From contig NZ_JAUEQY010000009.1 of the NCBI RefSeq assembly GCF_030406325.1, positions 62,001 to 126,000 of the forward strand: a stretch of DNA of 64,000 nucleotides, given 5' to 3'. This stretch comes from Actinomadura sp. DC4 (GTDB lineage: Bacteria; Actinomycetota; Actinomycetes; Streptosporangiales; Streptosporangiaceae). The notes beneath the pieces are model-generated. The model made no database searches. It was not told the origin of the DNA and saw only the letters and a list, made by a program, of their open reading frames with translations. Positions 51,437 to 59,734 of this stretch are shown piece by piece; position 1 is the stretch's first letter, and each line of letters starts with the position of its first letter. The translations under genes were made by a program, and so were the position numbers.

Positions 51437-52495
51437 ATGGGGACAAGAGGTTTCACAGGCGTCATCCGCAAGATCATGCGACCATCCCGGCCGGCACGCG
51501 CCCTGGCTCTGGCCGGTTTGGCCGGTGTCCTGGTCGGCGTGGCCGGCCCGGCGAGGGCGAGCACCGCCCCGGCCCCCGTACCACTGGGTGCCGCCGCCAG
51601 CTTCGCGGTTCTCGCCGGGTCGACGGTCACGAACACGGGTCCCACCACGGTCACCGGCGATCTCGGCCTGAGTCCCGGCACCTCGGTGACGGGCTTTCCC
51701 CCTGGGCAGGTGAACGGAACCGAGCACATCGCCGATGCGGCCGCGTCGCAGGCAAAGAACGACCTGACCACCGCCTATGACAACGCCGCGGCCCGTCCGG
51801 CCACCGAAACGGTCCCCGTCGAACTCGGCGGCACCACCAAGACACCCGGTGTGTACGACTCTCCTGCCGGCACGTTCGGGATCACCGGAACGCTGACGCT
51901 CGACGCTCAGGGCGACCCGAACGCCGTGTTCATCTTCAAGGCGGCGTCCACGCTGATCACGGCGTCGGCGAGCAGCGTGAATCTCGTCAACGGCGCCCAG
52001 GCCTGCAACGTGTTCTGGTCGGTCGGCAGCTCCGCGACGCTCGGAACCGACTCCACTTTGCGAGGGAACATCATGGCGCAGGCGTCGATCACCGTCACGA
52101 CGGGTGTGATCGTGGACGGCCGGGTGCTGGCGCGCAGCGCCGCGGTCACGCTGGACACTGACACGATCACCCGCCCGAACTGTGCCAAGTCGGCCGTCGG
52201 TACCACCACCACGCTGACCTCGTCGGTGAACTCGGTACCGGTGGGCCAGCCCGTGAGCTTCACCGCCACCGTGGAGGCCACCACGGGTACGGCCATACCG
52301 ACGGGCCAGGTGGTGTTCACCGACGGCCGGAAGGCCATCCTCGGCGCGGTCACTCTCGACGGCGCGGGGCACGCGGTACTCACCACGTCCGGGCTTTCCC
52401 CCGGAGTCCACCGGATCAGGGCGGTCTACCTCGACACGAAGGCGTTCGCCGGAAGCACTTCACCGAAAGTCACGGAGTACGTCCTCCCGGCCTGA
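51437..52495 (+). CDS. Secreted ice-binding-like protein (DUF3494) with Ig-like domain
   Basis: The 352-residue protein has a signal peptide (basic start, then ALALAGLAGVLVGVAG, cleavage after PARA). Residues about 45-240 show the DUF3494 pattern: LGAAASFAVLAGSTVTNTG, ITGTLTLDAQGDPNAVFIFK and GVIVDGRVLARSAAVTLDTD, the beta-helix fold of type 1 ice-binding proteins and adhesins. The last 90 residues (TTTLTSSVNSVPVGQPV..., FTDGRKAILGAV) resemble a bacterial Ig-like (Big_3-type) domain. It is probably secreted or wall-associated. GAAGGGG precedes the ATG. Confidence 0.85.
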   Translation: MGTRGFTGVIRKIMRPSRPARALALAGLAGVLVGVAGPARASTAPAPVPLGAAASFAVLAGSTVTNTGPTTVTGDLGLSPGTSVTGFPPGQVNGTEHIADAAASQAKNDLTTAYDNAAARPATETVPVELGGTTKTPGVYDSPAGTFGITGTLTLDAQGDPNAVFIFKAASTLITASASSVNLVNGAQACNVFWSVGSSATLGTDSTLRGNIMAQASITVTTGVIVDGRVLARSAAVTLDTDTITRPNCAKSAVGTTTTLTSSVNSVPVGQPVSFTATVEATTGTAIPTGQVVFTDGRKAILGAVTLDGAGHAVLTTSGLSPGVHRIRAVYLDTKAFAGSTSPKVTEYVLPA

Positions 52496-52608
52496 CCAGC
52501 CGGCGAAGCCGGAGGAACCGATGGGGTCGCCCCGCGTCCCGACCCGGCGCGGGGCCGGCTTCTCGGCGCTCAGCGCCTTCTGTCTGGACGGGAGGTCGCG
52601 GGCGGCCG

Positions 52609-53697
52609 TCACTTGCCGTGTCGGCCGTGCCTGACCTCGTCGGTGCCGGTCTGTTCGGCGAAGATCCAGTTGCCGGAGTGCGTCCGCAGGCCGGGCAGCC
52701 ACGTGCCCGGCGTGTCGCGGGAGGCCGCGAGCTGCTCGGCGGCGTGGTCGCGCATCTTGCTGTGCGCGTGGGTGAGGTGCAGCCCGACCACGCCGAAGCC
52801 GGGGTAGCCGACGTCGTTGCCGCGCGTGTCCTCGTACGCCGCGCCGAGCGTCTCGGCCGCACCGGCGTCGAGGTCCTTGCCGAGGGCGGTGATGGACGCG
52901 GGCTCGATCTTCTTGATCGCGCTCTGGTCGGCCGCCGAGGGCGCGCGGTAGCCGGCGGGCAGGGTGACGCCGGGCGCGAGCTGCTTGGGCCAGTCCAGCG
53001 TGGTCTCCGTCTTGGCGAAGCCGTGGGAGGCACGGCTGCCGACGTAGTAGCCGCCCAGGGCGGCTCCGCCGGCGCCCAGCGTGCCCAGCACGGCCTTGGC
53101 GCTGACGGAGGAGGAGGTGAGGACGTCGATGATCGTCGTCGCGATGCCGTTGACCTTGGCGATGCCGTTGATCAGGTTCTTGGCGTACTTCGCCGCGTCG
53201 AGCATCTCGACGTTGGTGACGAAGGTGGTCTGTACGTTCGCGCCGGGAATGGCGGCCATGGCGAGCATGCGGGCGACGTAGTCGAGCACCGCCGAGCCGA
53301 TCACCGCCGACGACAGCCCCAGCGCGCTGTACCCGATGGCACATCCCTTGAGCGTGCCGTCGATGTTGTCGTACATCGCCGCGGCCTGTTCGAGCGTGTC
53401 CTGGTACGGCTTGACGCGGTTGGCGAGAAAGGCGTCCTTGCCGCGCTCGCTCCAGCGGTCGGCGCTCGCGTGGTGCTCGACGGCCTTCGTCATGTCCTCG
53501 CTCGCGGACCGGATCCGCCCGGCGATGTTGCCGTACCGCTCCCCGGCATGCCACATCTGCGCGGGGTCGGACACCAGCGTCGCCAGAGGGAGCGCGACGA
53601 ACGCGGCGAGAGGGAAGACCGTGGAGGCCGCCGCCGCGTTGGTCGCGCCCCAGACGCTGGGCGCGGAGGTGACGACGTCAGAGACCGAGATGCCCAT
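52609..53697 (-). CDS. WXG100-like helical protein with membrane segments
   Basis: The 362-residue protein has an N-terminal helical region containing DRWSERGKDAFLANRV, close to the WxG hairpin of type VII secretion substrates. Hydrophobic alanine/glycine-rich helices follow (GLSSAVIGSAVLDYVARML, LGTLGAGGAALGGYYVG), with a soluble C-terminal part of unknown family. GGAG lies eight bases before ATG 53697. It may be a type VII-exported or membrane-associated protein, but no ESX core gene is nearby. Confidence 0.6.
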   Translation of the reverse strand: MGISVSDVVTSAPSVWGATNAAAASTVFPLAAFVALPLATLVSDPAQMWHAGERYGNIAGRIRSASEDMTKAVEHHASADRWSERGKDAFLANRVKPYQDTLEQAAAMYDNIDGTLKGCAIGYSALGLSSAVIGSAVLDYVARMLAMAAIPGANVQTTFVTNVEMLDAAKYAKNLINGIAKVNGIATTIIDVLTSSSVSAKAVLGTLGAGGAALGGYYVGSRASHGFAKTETTLDWPKQLAPGVTLPAGYRAPSAADQSAIKKIEPASITALGKDLDAGAAETLGAAYEDTRGNDVGYPGFGVVGLHLTHAHSKMRDHAAEQLAASRDTPGTWLPGLRTHSGNWIFAEQTGTDEVRHGRHGK

Positions 53698-54255
53698 GAT
53701 GGTTACTCCAAGCGATGAGCCTGTGCCACGTAGGGAAGATCGTCTGCGTCCCACTATCGCAGAGCAAGGCCTGACTTGGCGGGTCGCGCCGCCCGTAGGT
53801 CGAGGCGCAGAGCCCGCCGTCGACGGTGACGATGACGCCGCTGGTGTAGGCGGACCGGTCGGAGGCGAGGAAGGCCGTCATGTCGGCGATCTCGCGCGGG
53901 GCGGCGATCCGCCCCGGCGGGAGCGAGGCCAGGTGCTCCTCGAACCCCTCGCGCGTGCCCATCAGCGCGGTGATCCGTTCGGTCGCGACCGGCCCCGGGT
54001 TCACCCCGACCACCCGGATGCCGTCCCGCATGCTGCGGCCGCCGAGGGCCCGCGCTCCCGGCGATGTAGTCGAAGTCGGGCCGCTCGCCCGCCGTGCCGA
54101 TGACGTTGGTGATCACGCCGTGCCCGCGCTCCTTCATCCGGGCGTAGACCAGCCGGGTGAGGTCGATGTAGCCGTACACCTTGAGGTCCCAGGCCGTACG
54201 CCAGGCCGCGGCGTCCACCTGCTGCAGCGAGCCGCCGGGGTTGTCGAGAACGGCG
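53678..54255 (-). pseudogene. Decayed short-chain dehydrogenase/reductase
   Basis: The remaining sequence begins mid-protein (AAWRTAWDLKVYGYIDL), keeps FDYIAGSAG with the catalytic Tyr, and then loses about 25 bases and changes frame near 54045. It goes on as ARALGGRSMRDGIRVVGVNPGP and ends with GVIVTVDGGLCAS. The N-terminal Rossmann GxxxGxG part is absent, cut at about 54255 just before the YCII gene. The C-terminal frame then runs on into the next gene's start. It is not a working SDR. Confidence 0.8.
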
Positions 54256-54304
54256 TGACCGCTCCGACGTCAGGGTGACGGCGCGGCAAGGAGGGACGAC
54301 GCGG

Positions 54305-54637
54305 ATGAAGTATCTGGTGGCGGTCTACGGGAACGCGTGCGAGGCGTGGCGGCGGGAGACCGCCTGGAGCCGGAGGTACTTCGAGACCGGTGAGCTGCTC
54401 GGCGCCTACGACCTGGCCGACCCCGTGACCGCTCGGCTCGTACGGCGGGAGAACGGGGCGCCGGTCGTCACCGACGGCCCCTACCTGGAGGCCCGGGAGC
54501 ACCTCGTGACGTTCTACCTGCTGGATTGTGAGAACGAGGAGCGCGCGCACGAGATCGCCGCGGACCTTCCCCGCGCGGACACCGTCCCCGCCGAGGTGTG
54601 GCCGATCCTGCATGGGTCCGCGGCCGATCTGGTTTGA
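54305..54637 (+). CDS. YCII-related (DGPF) domain protein
   Basis: The 110-residue protein has the YCII fold, with VTDGPYLEAREHLVTFYLLD matching the DGPF motif region that gives the domain its name. Such proteins are often found with extracytoplasmic sigma factors, but none is adjacent. AGGAGG lies ten bases before the ATG. It may be an enzyme or regulator of unknown type. Confidence 0.75.
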   Translation: MKYLVAVYGNACEAWRRETAWSRRYFETGELLGAYDLADPVTARLVRRENGAPVVTDGPYLEAREHLVTFYLLDCENEERAHEIAADLPRADTVPAEVWPILHGSAADLV

Positions 54638-54671
54638 CCTTCAAGCAGGTTGAACGCCGACAATCGCCCCC

Positions 54672-55727
54672 ATGGACGACACCGACCCGCTGATGAGCAT
54701 CGGCGCCTTCGCCCGCCAGGTCGGGCTGGCCCCGAGCGCCCTGCGGTTCTACGACGACTGCGCCGTGCTGCACCCCGCGTTCGTTGACGACGCGACCGGC
54801 TACCGCTACTACGCCGCGAGCCAGGAGGCCCGCGCGGTCCTCGTACGGCGGCTGCGTGAGGCGGGCGTACCCCTCACCGACGCCTCGGTCGTGCTCGACG
54901 GGTCCCCCGAAGACGCCCGCGCCCTGCTGGCTGAGCACGCCGGGAGGGCACGGCAGGCGGCGCTGTCGGCCCGGTCGGCCATCGAGGAGATCCTCCGCGA
55001 CCTGCCGGGCGGGCGGCACCGGACCATGGCGCGCGTCGGCGGTGCGGAGCTGGCCGGTGCCATCCGGCAGGTCGCACCGGCGGTCGCGGCCGATCCCGTA
55101 CGCGGGGAGTTCCCCGTGCTCGGCTGTGTGCTGATCGAGATCGACGGCGAGGAACTGCGCCTGGCGGCGACGGACCGGTACCGCCTGGCGGTCCGTACGC
55201 TGCGCTCCGGCTCAGCCGAGGGTGCGCCGTGCCGCGTGGCGGTCGCGGTCGAGGACATGGAGGAGGTCTCGTCCTGGGCCATGCGCCTGCCCGAGGTCGG
55301 CGTCGAGGTGGACCGGGAGGGCACGCGGCTACGGGGCGGCGGCGAGGTACGGGCCCTGGCGACGGCCGGTGTGGAGTTCCCCGACTACCGGACGATGCTG
55401 GAGGAACTCCCGGCGTTCCGGCACCGGATCATCACGGGACGGGCCGCTCTCCTCGGCGCGCTCTCCGGCGGCGGAGCGGTCACGCTGCGCGCCGAGGAGC
55501 AGCGGCTGACGCTCACGCGCGGCGACGCCGTCACGGGCGAGCTCGCCGCGATCACCACGGGGCCGCCTCTGCGGATCGCCTTCGACCCGGACGTGCTGTT
55601 CCGGGCGCTGGACGCCGGCGTGGGCCCCGACGTGCTGTTGGAGATCGCGTCGCCGGTCCAGCCGGTCGTCGTGCGCTCCGCAGACCAGGGCGGCTTCACC
55701 ACCCTGGTCATGCCGGTCCGCGCGTGA
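54672..55727 (+). CDS. MerR-type HTH fused to a DNA polymerase III beta-clamp-like domain
   Basis: The first 70 residues are a MerR helix-turn-helix (MSIGAFARQVGLAPSALRFYDD, TGYRYYAASQ). The rest resembles the DnaN sliding clamp: PVLGCVLIEIDGEELRLAATDRYRLAV in the second domain, EFPDYRTMLEELP in the third, and VLLEIASPVQPVVVRS... MPVRA at the end. The clamp-like part lacks the first clamp domain (about 110 residues) and so could not form a normal ring alone. Similar proteins exist in actinomycetes and are often annotated as DNA polymerase III subunit beta family, with unknown role. Confidence 0.75.
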   Translation: MDDTDPLMSIGAFARQVGLAPSALRFYDDCAVLHPAFVDDATGYRYYAASQEARAVLVRRLREAGVPLTDASVVLDGSPEDARALLAEHAGRARQAALSARSAIEEILRDLPGGRHRTMARVGGAELAGAIRQVAPAVAADPVRGEFPVLGCVLIEIDGEELRLAATDRYRLAVRTLRSGSAEGAPCRVAVAVEDMEEVSSWAMRLPEVGVEVDREGTRLRGGGEVRALATAGVEFPDYRTMLEELPAFRHRIITGRAALLGALSGGGAVTLRAEEQRLTLTRGDAVTGELAAITTGPPLRIAFDPDVLFRALDAGVGPDVLLEIASPVQPVVVRSADQGGFTTLVMPVRA

Positions 55728-55756
55728 CACCCATCCTCCACCGATTGAGAGAGACC

Positions 55757-56176
55757 ATGGATCCCGACAACCCCGTCGTCCGGCTGTGCTCAGAGGGCAT
55801 GCGGGCCGAGGCCGAGGGCCGCGACGCCGACGCGCGCGACCTCTTCCGCAAGGCGTGGGAGACCGCCGGCGACGACTACGAGGCGTGCGTCGCGGCCCAC
55901 TACCTGGCCCGGCACCAGCCGACCCCTCAGGAGACCCTGCGCTGGAACCAGGAGTGCCTCGACCGGGCGGACGCGGTGGCGGACGAGCGGGTCGAGGGCT
56001 TCTATGCCTCTCTTCATCTGAACCTGGCCAAGACGCATCAGGATCTGGGCGACCAGGGCAAGGCGCGGGAGCACTTGGAGCTGGCCGCCGCGCACGTCGG
56101 CGCGGTGCCTCCGGGGCCGTACCGGGAGATGGTGTGGTCCGCGATCGACAAGGGGCTGCGCGCCGGCGGTTCCTGA
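55757..56176 (+). CDS. TPR-like protein of unknown function, 139 aa
   Basis: The helical pattern (AEAEGRDADARDLFRKAWETAGDD, VEGFYASLHLNLAKTHQDLGDQGKAREHLELA) matches two to three tetratricopeptide-like repeats, which serve as protein-binding scaffolds. GAGAGA lies before the ATG. It starts 29 bases after the MerR/clamp gene on the same strand. Confidence 0.6.
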   Translation: MDPDNPVVRLCSEGMRAEAEGRDADARDLFRKAWETAGDDYEACVAAHYLARHQPTPQETLRWNQECLDRADAVADERVEGFYASLHLNLAKTHQDLGDQGKAREHLELAAAHVGAVPPGPYREMVWSAIDKGLRAGGS

Positions 56177-56317
56177 GCTGCGCACTTCCGGTCCGTTTTA
56201 TTTCGCCTGTCCGTAAATCGACTTAACGTCGCCCGGATGGAGGATTCGCTTCACGCTCCGGCCGTTTACTGAAATGATCCGGCGAAACGTACGGGGAAAA
56301 GGTGCGCTGGGGGCGCG

Positions 56318-56725
56318 ATGAGCGGTCACAACGAGGGCGCTTCCGGCACGGCGAGCCTTTCGCTCGTCGTCCACGCCGACCCGGAGACGGACCCGGAGCG
56401 GGCCGAGCGGCTGGTCCGCCTCCTGCGCGGCGAACTCGCCCGGCTCGAGGTCGCCTCGGTCTCCACCGTGGCCGCGGGGCCGCCTCCCGAACGGGCGAAG
56501 GGTACCGACCCGGTCACGCTGGGAGCCCTGGTCGTGGCGTTCAGCGCCTCTGGCGGAGTGTTCACCACGCTGATGGGCACGGTACGGGACTGGCTGGACC
56601 GGCAGTCGGGCCGGCACCGCGTCTCGGTGACGATCGACGGCGACACCATCGAGCTCGAACGCGCCTCGGAGGCGCAGCGGCAAGAGCTTCTCGACGCCTT
56701 TGTCCGACGCCATTCGGGCGATTAG
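56318..56725 (+). CDS. EACC1-like effector-associated protein
   Basis: The 135-residue protein has an N-terminal alpha/beta domain (SLSLVVHADPETDPERAERLVRLL) and a central hydrophobic segment (TLGALVVAFSASGGVFTTLMGTV), followed by DRQSGRHRVSVTIDGDTIEL. This layout matches effector-associated constant component 1 (EACC1) proteins of NTP-dependent conflict systems described by Aravind and colleagues. These occur next to caspase-like proteases as here. It lies two bases before the caspase gene. Family call by memory of pattern, not by search. Confidence 0.65.
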   Translation: MSGHNEGASGTASLSLVVHADPETDPERAERLVRLLRGELARLEVASVSTVAAGPPPERAKGTDPVTLGALVVAFSASGGVFTTLMGTVRDWLDRQSGRHRVSVTIDGDTIELERASEAQRQELLDAFVRRHSGD

Positions 56726-56727
56726 CG

Positions 56728-58992
56728 ATGGGCCGGCGGCTGGCGCTTTTAATCGCCACGTACCAGTACCAGGACACCGGGCTGCGGCAACTGACCGCGC
56801 CGGCGCACGACGCGGAGGCGCTCGCCGGCGTACTCGGCGATCCGGAGATCGCCGGGTTCGAGGTCACCACGTTGATCAACGAGCCGCACTACCGGGTCGG
56901 CGAGGCCATCGGCGACTTCTACCGCGACCGGCGCGGTGACGACCTCACCCTGCTCTACTTCACCGGCCACGGCCTGAAGGACGACGAGGGCCGGCTGTAC
57001 CTCGCGATGACCAACACCCGCCGCGACGCCCTGCTGTTCACCGGCCTGTCCGCCGAGCACGTCGACCAGGCGATGGAGGGCTGCGTCTCACGGCAGAAGG
57101 TGCTGATCCTCGACTGCTGCTACAGCGGGGCGTTCCCGGCGGGCCGCCTCCCCAAGGCCGACACGGCGGTGCACACTCTCGAACGCTTCCAGGGCCGCGG
57201 CCGTACGGTGCTGACCGCCTCCGACGCCACGCAGTACTCCTTCGAGGGGGACCAGGCGCAGGGCGACGCGCCGCAGTCCGTGTTCACGCGCTACCTCGTG
57301 GCCGGGCTCCGCGACGGCGGCGCCGACCTCGACAATGACGGCGACATCACCGTCGACGAGCTGTACAGCTACGTCCACGACCGGGTCGTGGCGGAGATGC
57401 CGCAGCAGCGGCCCAAGAAGCTGGACAACGTCGAAGGCCGCACCGTCATCGCACGCAACGTCGGGTGGTCGCTGCCGGCCCACCTCGCGAACGCGATCGA
57501 GAGCCCGATCGCCAGAGAACGGCTCGCCGCGCTCGACGGCCTCGCCCACCTGTACCGGATCGGCAACGATGTCGTACGTGGCCAGGTCCTGGAGCGGATC
57601 CGCGACCTCGCCGACGACGACAGCAAGCGCGTGTCCGCCGCCGCGACCACGGTCCTGGACTCCCTCCTCACCCGGCCGCCCGAGCCTCCCGCCGAGCCGC
57701 GTCCCGCCGAAGCGCCGCCTGCCGAAGCGCCGCCCGTACGAGAACCCGACCCGGTCCCGGCCGAGCCGGCCGCGAAGCCATCTCCCGTACGGGCGCCCGA
57801 CCCCGAACCGGCTCCGGAGCCCGCGCCCGTACGAGCGGCCGCCCCGGCGCCACCGCCCGAGCCGGAAACCGAACCCGAGCCAGAGCACGACCAGGCTCCC
57901 CGGCCCACTCCGGTCGCGCCGCGCGGAGTGGGACTCCTGGACCGGGCGGGCCGATCCAAGGTCCTCCTGGCCGGTGCCGCCGCGCTGGTCCTCGCGATCG
58001 TCATCGTCATCGTCGTCGTATCGCAGCACGGCGGCGACGGCTCAGGCGGACACGCGACCGGTTCCGTCGGCGCGGCCAAGGCCGCCGGCTTCAGGACGGA
58101 GCTGACGGGGCTCAGCGGCCCGGTCGGCGCGGTGACGTTCAGCCCGGACGGCAGGGCCGTCGCCGCCGTCGGGAACGACGGCACAGTGGGCGTGTGGAAG
58201 GTGGCCGACGGCCGGTCCCTCGGCATGCTCCGCGGCCACGCCGACCCGCAGTCGCACGTGGCGCTCAGCCCCGAAGGCCGTACCCTCGCCGTCTCGACCC
58301 CGTCGAAGAACGAGTTCTCCACGGTGCGGCTGTGGACCGTGGCCACCGGAAAGCTCGCGGACACCATCACCGGGAAGGGCGTGGCCTACAGCCTGGCGTT
58401 CAGCCCCGACGGCCGTACCCTCGCCTTCGCCAACACCCTCGCCGCGAGCAAGAGCTACGACAACCCGATCCGCCTCTGGGACACCGCGACCCACCGCGAC
58501 GTGGGAAAACTCGGCGGCCACACCAACGGGATCGAGGTCCTGGCCTTCGACTGGTCCGGCAAGCTGCTCGCCAGCGGCGGCTCCGGCCAGAACCCGGTCC
58601 GGATCTGGGACGTGCCCGCCCACGGACTTCGGGTGAGCCTGACCGGCGGGGACGACGCCTACGCCGGCGGCCTGGCCTTCAGCCTGTCCGCGGAGTCCCT
58701 GCTCACCGCGCGTTCCCGTCAGGTGCAGATCTGGCAGGTGAACGCCGGCCGGGCCACCGGCGACTTCACCGCGCCCGGCGACGGTGTCGCGGCCGTCGGC
58801 TGGAGCGAGTCCGGCAAGGCTCTCGCCATGGGGCACGGCGACCCGGTCGTGCTGTGGGACGTCTCCGCACGCAAGCAGCAGGCGACGTTGCCGGGCGGCT
58901 GCCCGAAGGCCGTGGGGGCGTTCAGTCCGGGTGAGGAGATCTTCGCGGACGCGTGCGGGGACGGCGCCGTTCGGCTCTGGAACATCAACTGA
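56728..58992 (+). CDS. Caspase-family protease with TM helix and WD40 repeats
   Basis: The 754-residue protein has three parts. Residues 1-240 form a caspase/metacaspase-like domain with His81 in YFTGHGLKD and Cys131 in LILDCCYSGAF. Residues about 320-410 are a Pro/Glu/Ala-rich linker with repeats such as EAPPAEAPPVREP. A TM helix (about 411-431) follows, and the rest is WD40 repeats (VTFSPDGRAVAAVGNDGTVGVWK, LAFSPDGRTLAFAN, IRLWD, VRIWD). The protease would lie inside the cell and the sensor part outside or in another orientation. Coupled to the EACC1 gene, it looks like a programmed-death or defence effector. Confidence 0.85.
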   Translation: MGRRLALLIATYQYQDTGLRQLTAPAHDAEALAGVLGDPEIAGFEVTTLINEPHYRVGEAIGDFYRDRRGDDLTLLYFTGHGLKDDEGRLYLAMTNTRRDALLFTGLSAEHVDQAMEGCVSRQKVLILDCCYSGAFPAGRLPKADTAVHTLERFQGRGRTVLTASDATQYSFEGDQAQGDAPQSVFTRYLVAGLRDGGADLDNDGDITVDELYSYVHDRVVAEMPQQRPKKLDNVEGRTVIARNVGWSLPAHLANAIESPIARERLAALDGLAHLYRIGNDVVRGQVLERIRDLADDDSKRVSAAATTVLDSLLTRPPEPPAEPRPAEAPPAEAPPVREPDPVPAEPAAKPSPVRAPDPEPAPEPAPVRAAAPAPPPEPETEPEPEHDQAPRPTPVAPRGVGLLDRAGRSKVLLAGAAALVLAIVIVIVVVSQHGGDGSGGHATGSVGAAKAAGFRTELTGLSGPVGAVTFSPDGRAVAAVGNDGTVGVWKVADGRSLGMLRGHADPQSHVALSPEGRTLAVSTPSKNEFSTVRLWTVATGKLADTITGKGVAYSLAFSPDGRTLAFANTLAASKSYDNPIRLWDTATHRDVGKLGGHTNGIEVLAFDWSGKLLASGGSGQNPVRIWDVPAHGLRVSLTGGDDAYAGGLAFSLSAESLLTARSRQVQIWQVNAGRATGDFTAPGDGVAAVGWSESGKALAMGHGDPVVLWDVSARKQQATLPGGCPKAVGAFSPGEEIFADACGDGAVRLWNIN

Positions 58993-59124
58993 CTAACGGA
59001 CGGCCGGAATTGCGCTGTGTCGCATAAGTCACATATCCGGCGATCTACCGAGATGTAGAGTTCCGCATTGGTGCGCCGGGAAGCCTGGTCGGCAACGACT
59101 ACAGGTATGTCCGGGGGAGGCGCA

Positions 59125-59703
59125 ATGAACGAATTCGTACGGGTGGCGATCGAGTTTCCGGGGGCCGGCTTCGGCCTGCTTCTCATCGTCGTGCTCTTCT
59201 ACTGGCTCCTGGTCGCGCTCGGCGTCCTCGACGTGATGATCGGCCCGGTCGTCGCCGTCCTGATCTCGATGTTCGTCGCGTTCGCCTGGTTCGTGAGCCT
59301 GGCCGGCGGCGTGCTCCTGCACCGTGCCGACCTGTCCGGGCGGCTCCCCTCCACCGCCGTGCTCGTCGCCGCGGTCCTGCTCGCCGGCCTGCTCACCCGG
59401 CTGCTGAAGCCCCCGCTCGCGCGGATGCTCACCGAAGAACAGGTTCCCACCAGGCGTGACTTCGTCGGCCGCATGTGCGTGATCCGTACGGGCCGGGTGG
59501 ACCTGACGTTCGGTCAGGCGGAGGTGCGCGCCGCCGACGGATCGGCCGCCGTGATTCAAGTACGGCAGCAACGGAACCGGGAGGACGAAGCCGCCCTCAA
59601 AGCAGGAAGTACCGCACTGATCTTCGACTACGACGCCGACGGTGAGTTCTTCTGGGTGATGCCGTACGACGCGGAGCTAGATCCCCATCGTCCACCTCGC
59701 TGA
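59125..59703 (+). CDS. Membrane protein, YqiJ-like partner of flotillin
   Basis: The 192-residue protein has three membrane helices (LLLIVVLFYWLLVALG, MFVAFAWFVSLAGGVLL, AVLVAAVLLAGLL) and a C-terminal soluble beta-rich domain (FVGRMCVIRTGRVDLTFGQAEV). This matches YqiJ-like proteins, which occur just before YqiK-type flotillins as here. GGGGGAGG precedes ATG 59125. It probably helps build flotillin microdomains. Confidence 0.75.
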   Translation: MNEFVRVAIEFPGAGFGLLLIVVLFYWLLVALGVLDVMIGPVVAVLISMFVAFAWFVSLAGGVLLHRADLSGRLPSTAVLVAAVLLAGLLTRLLKPPLARMLTEEQVPTRRDFVGRMCVIRTGRVDLTFGQAEVRAADGSAAVIQVRQQRNREDEAALKAGSTALIFDYDADGEFFWVMPYDAELDPHRPPR

Positions 59704-59734
59704 AAAACAACTCTCCCCGCAAGAAGGACCACTG

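Noticed and set aside
49019-52411. Very long open frame on the minus strand (over 1100 codons)
   Set aside because: It is the GC-rich antisense shadow of the Gfo/Idh, isomerase and DUF3494 genes, has no recognisable domain and is full of Arg, Gly and Pro.
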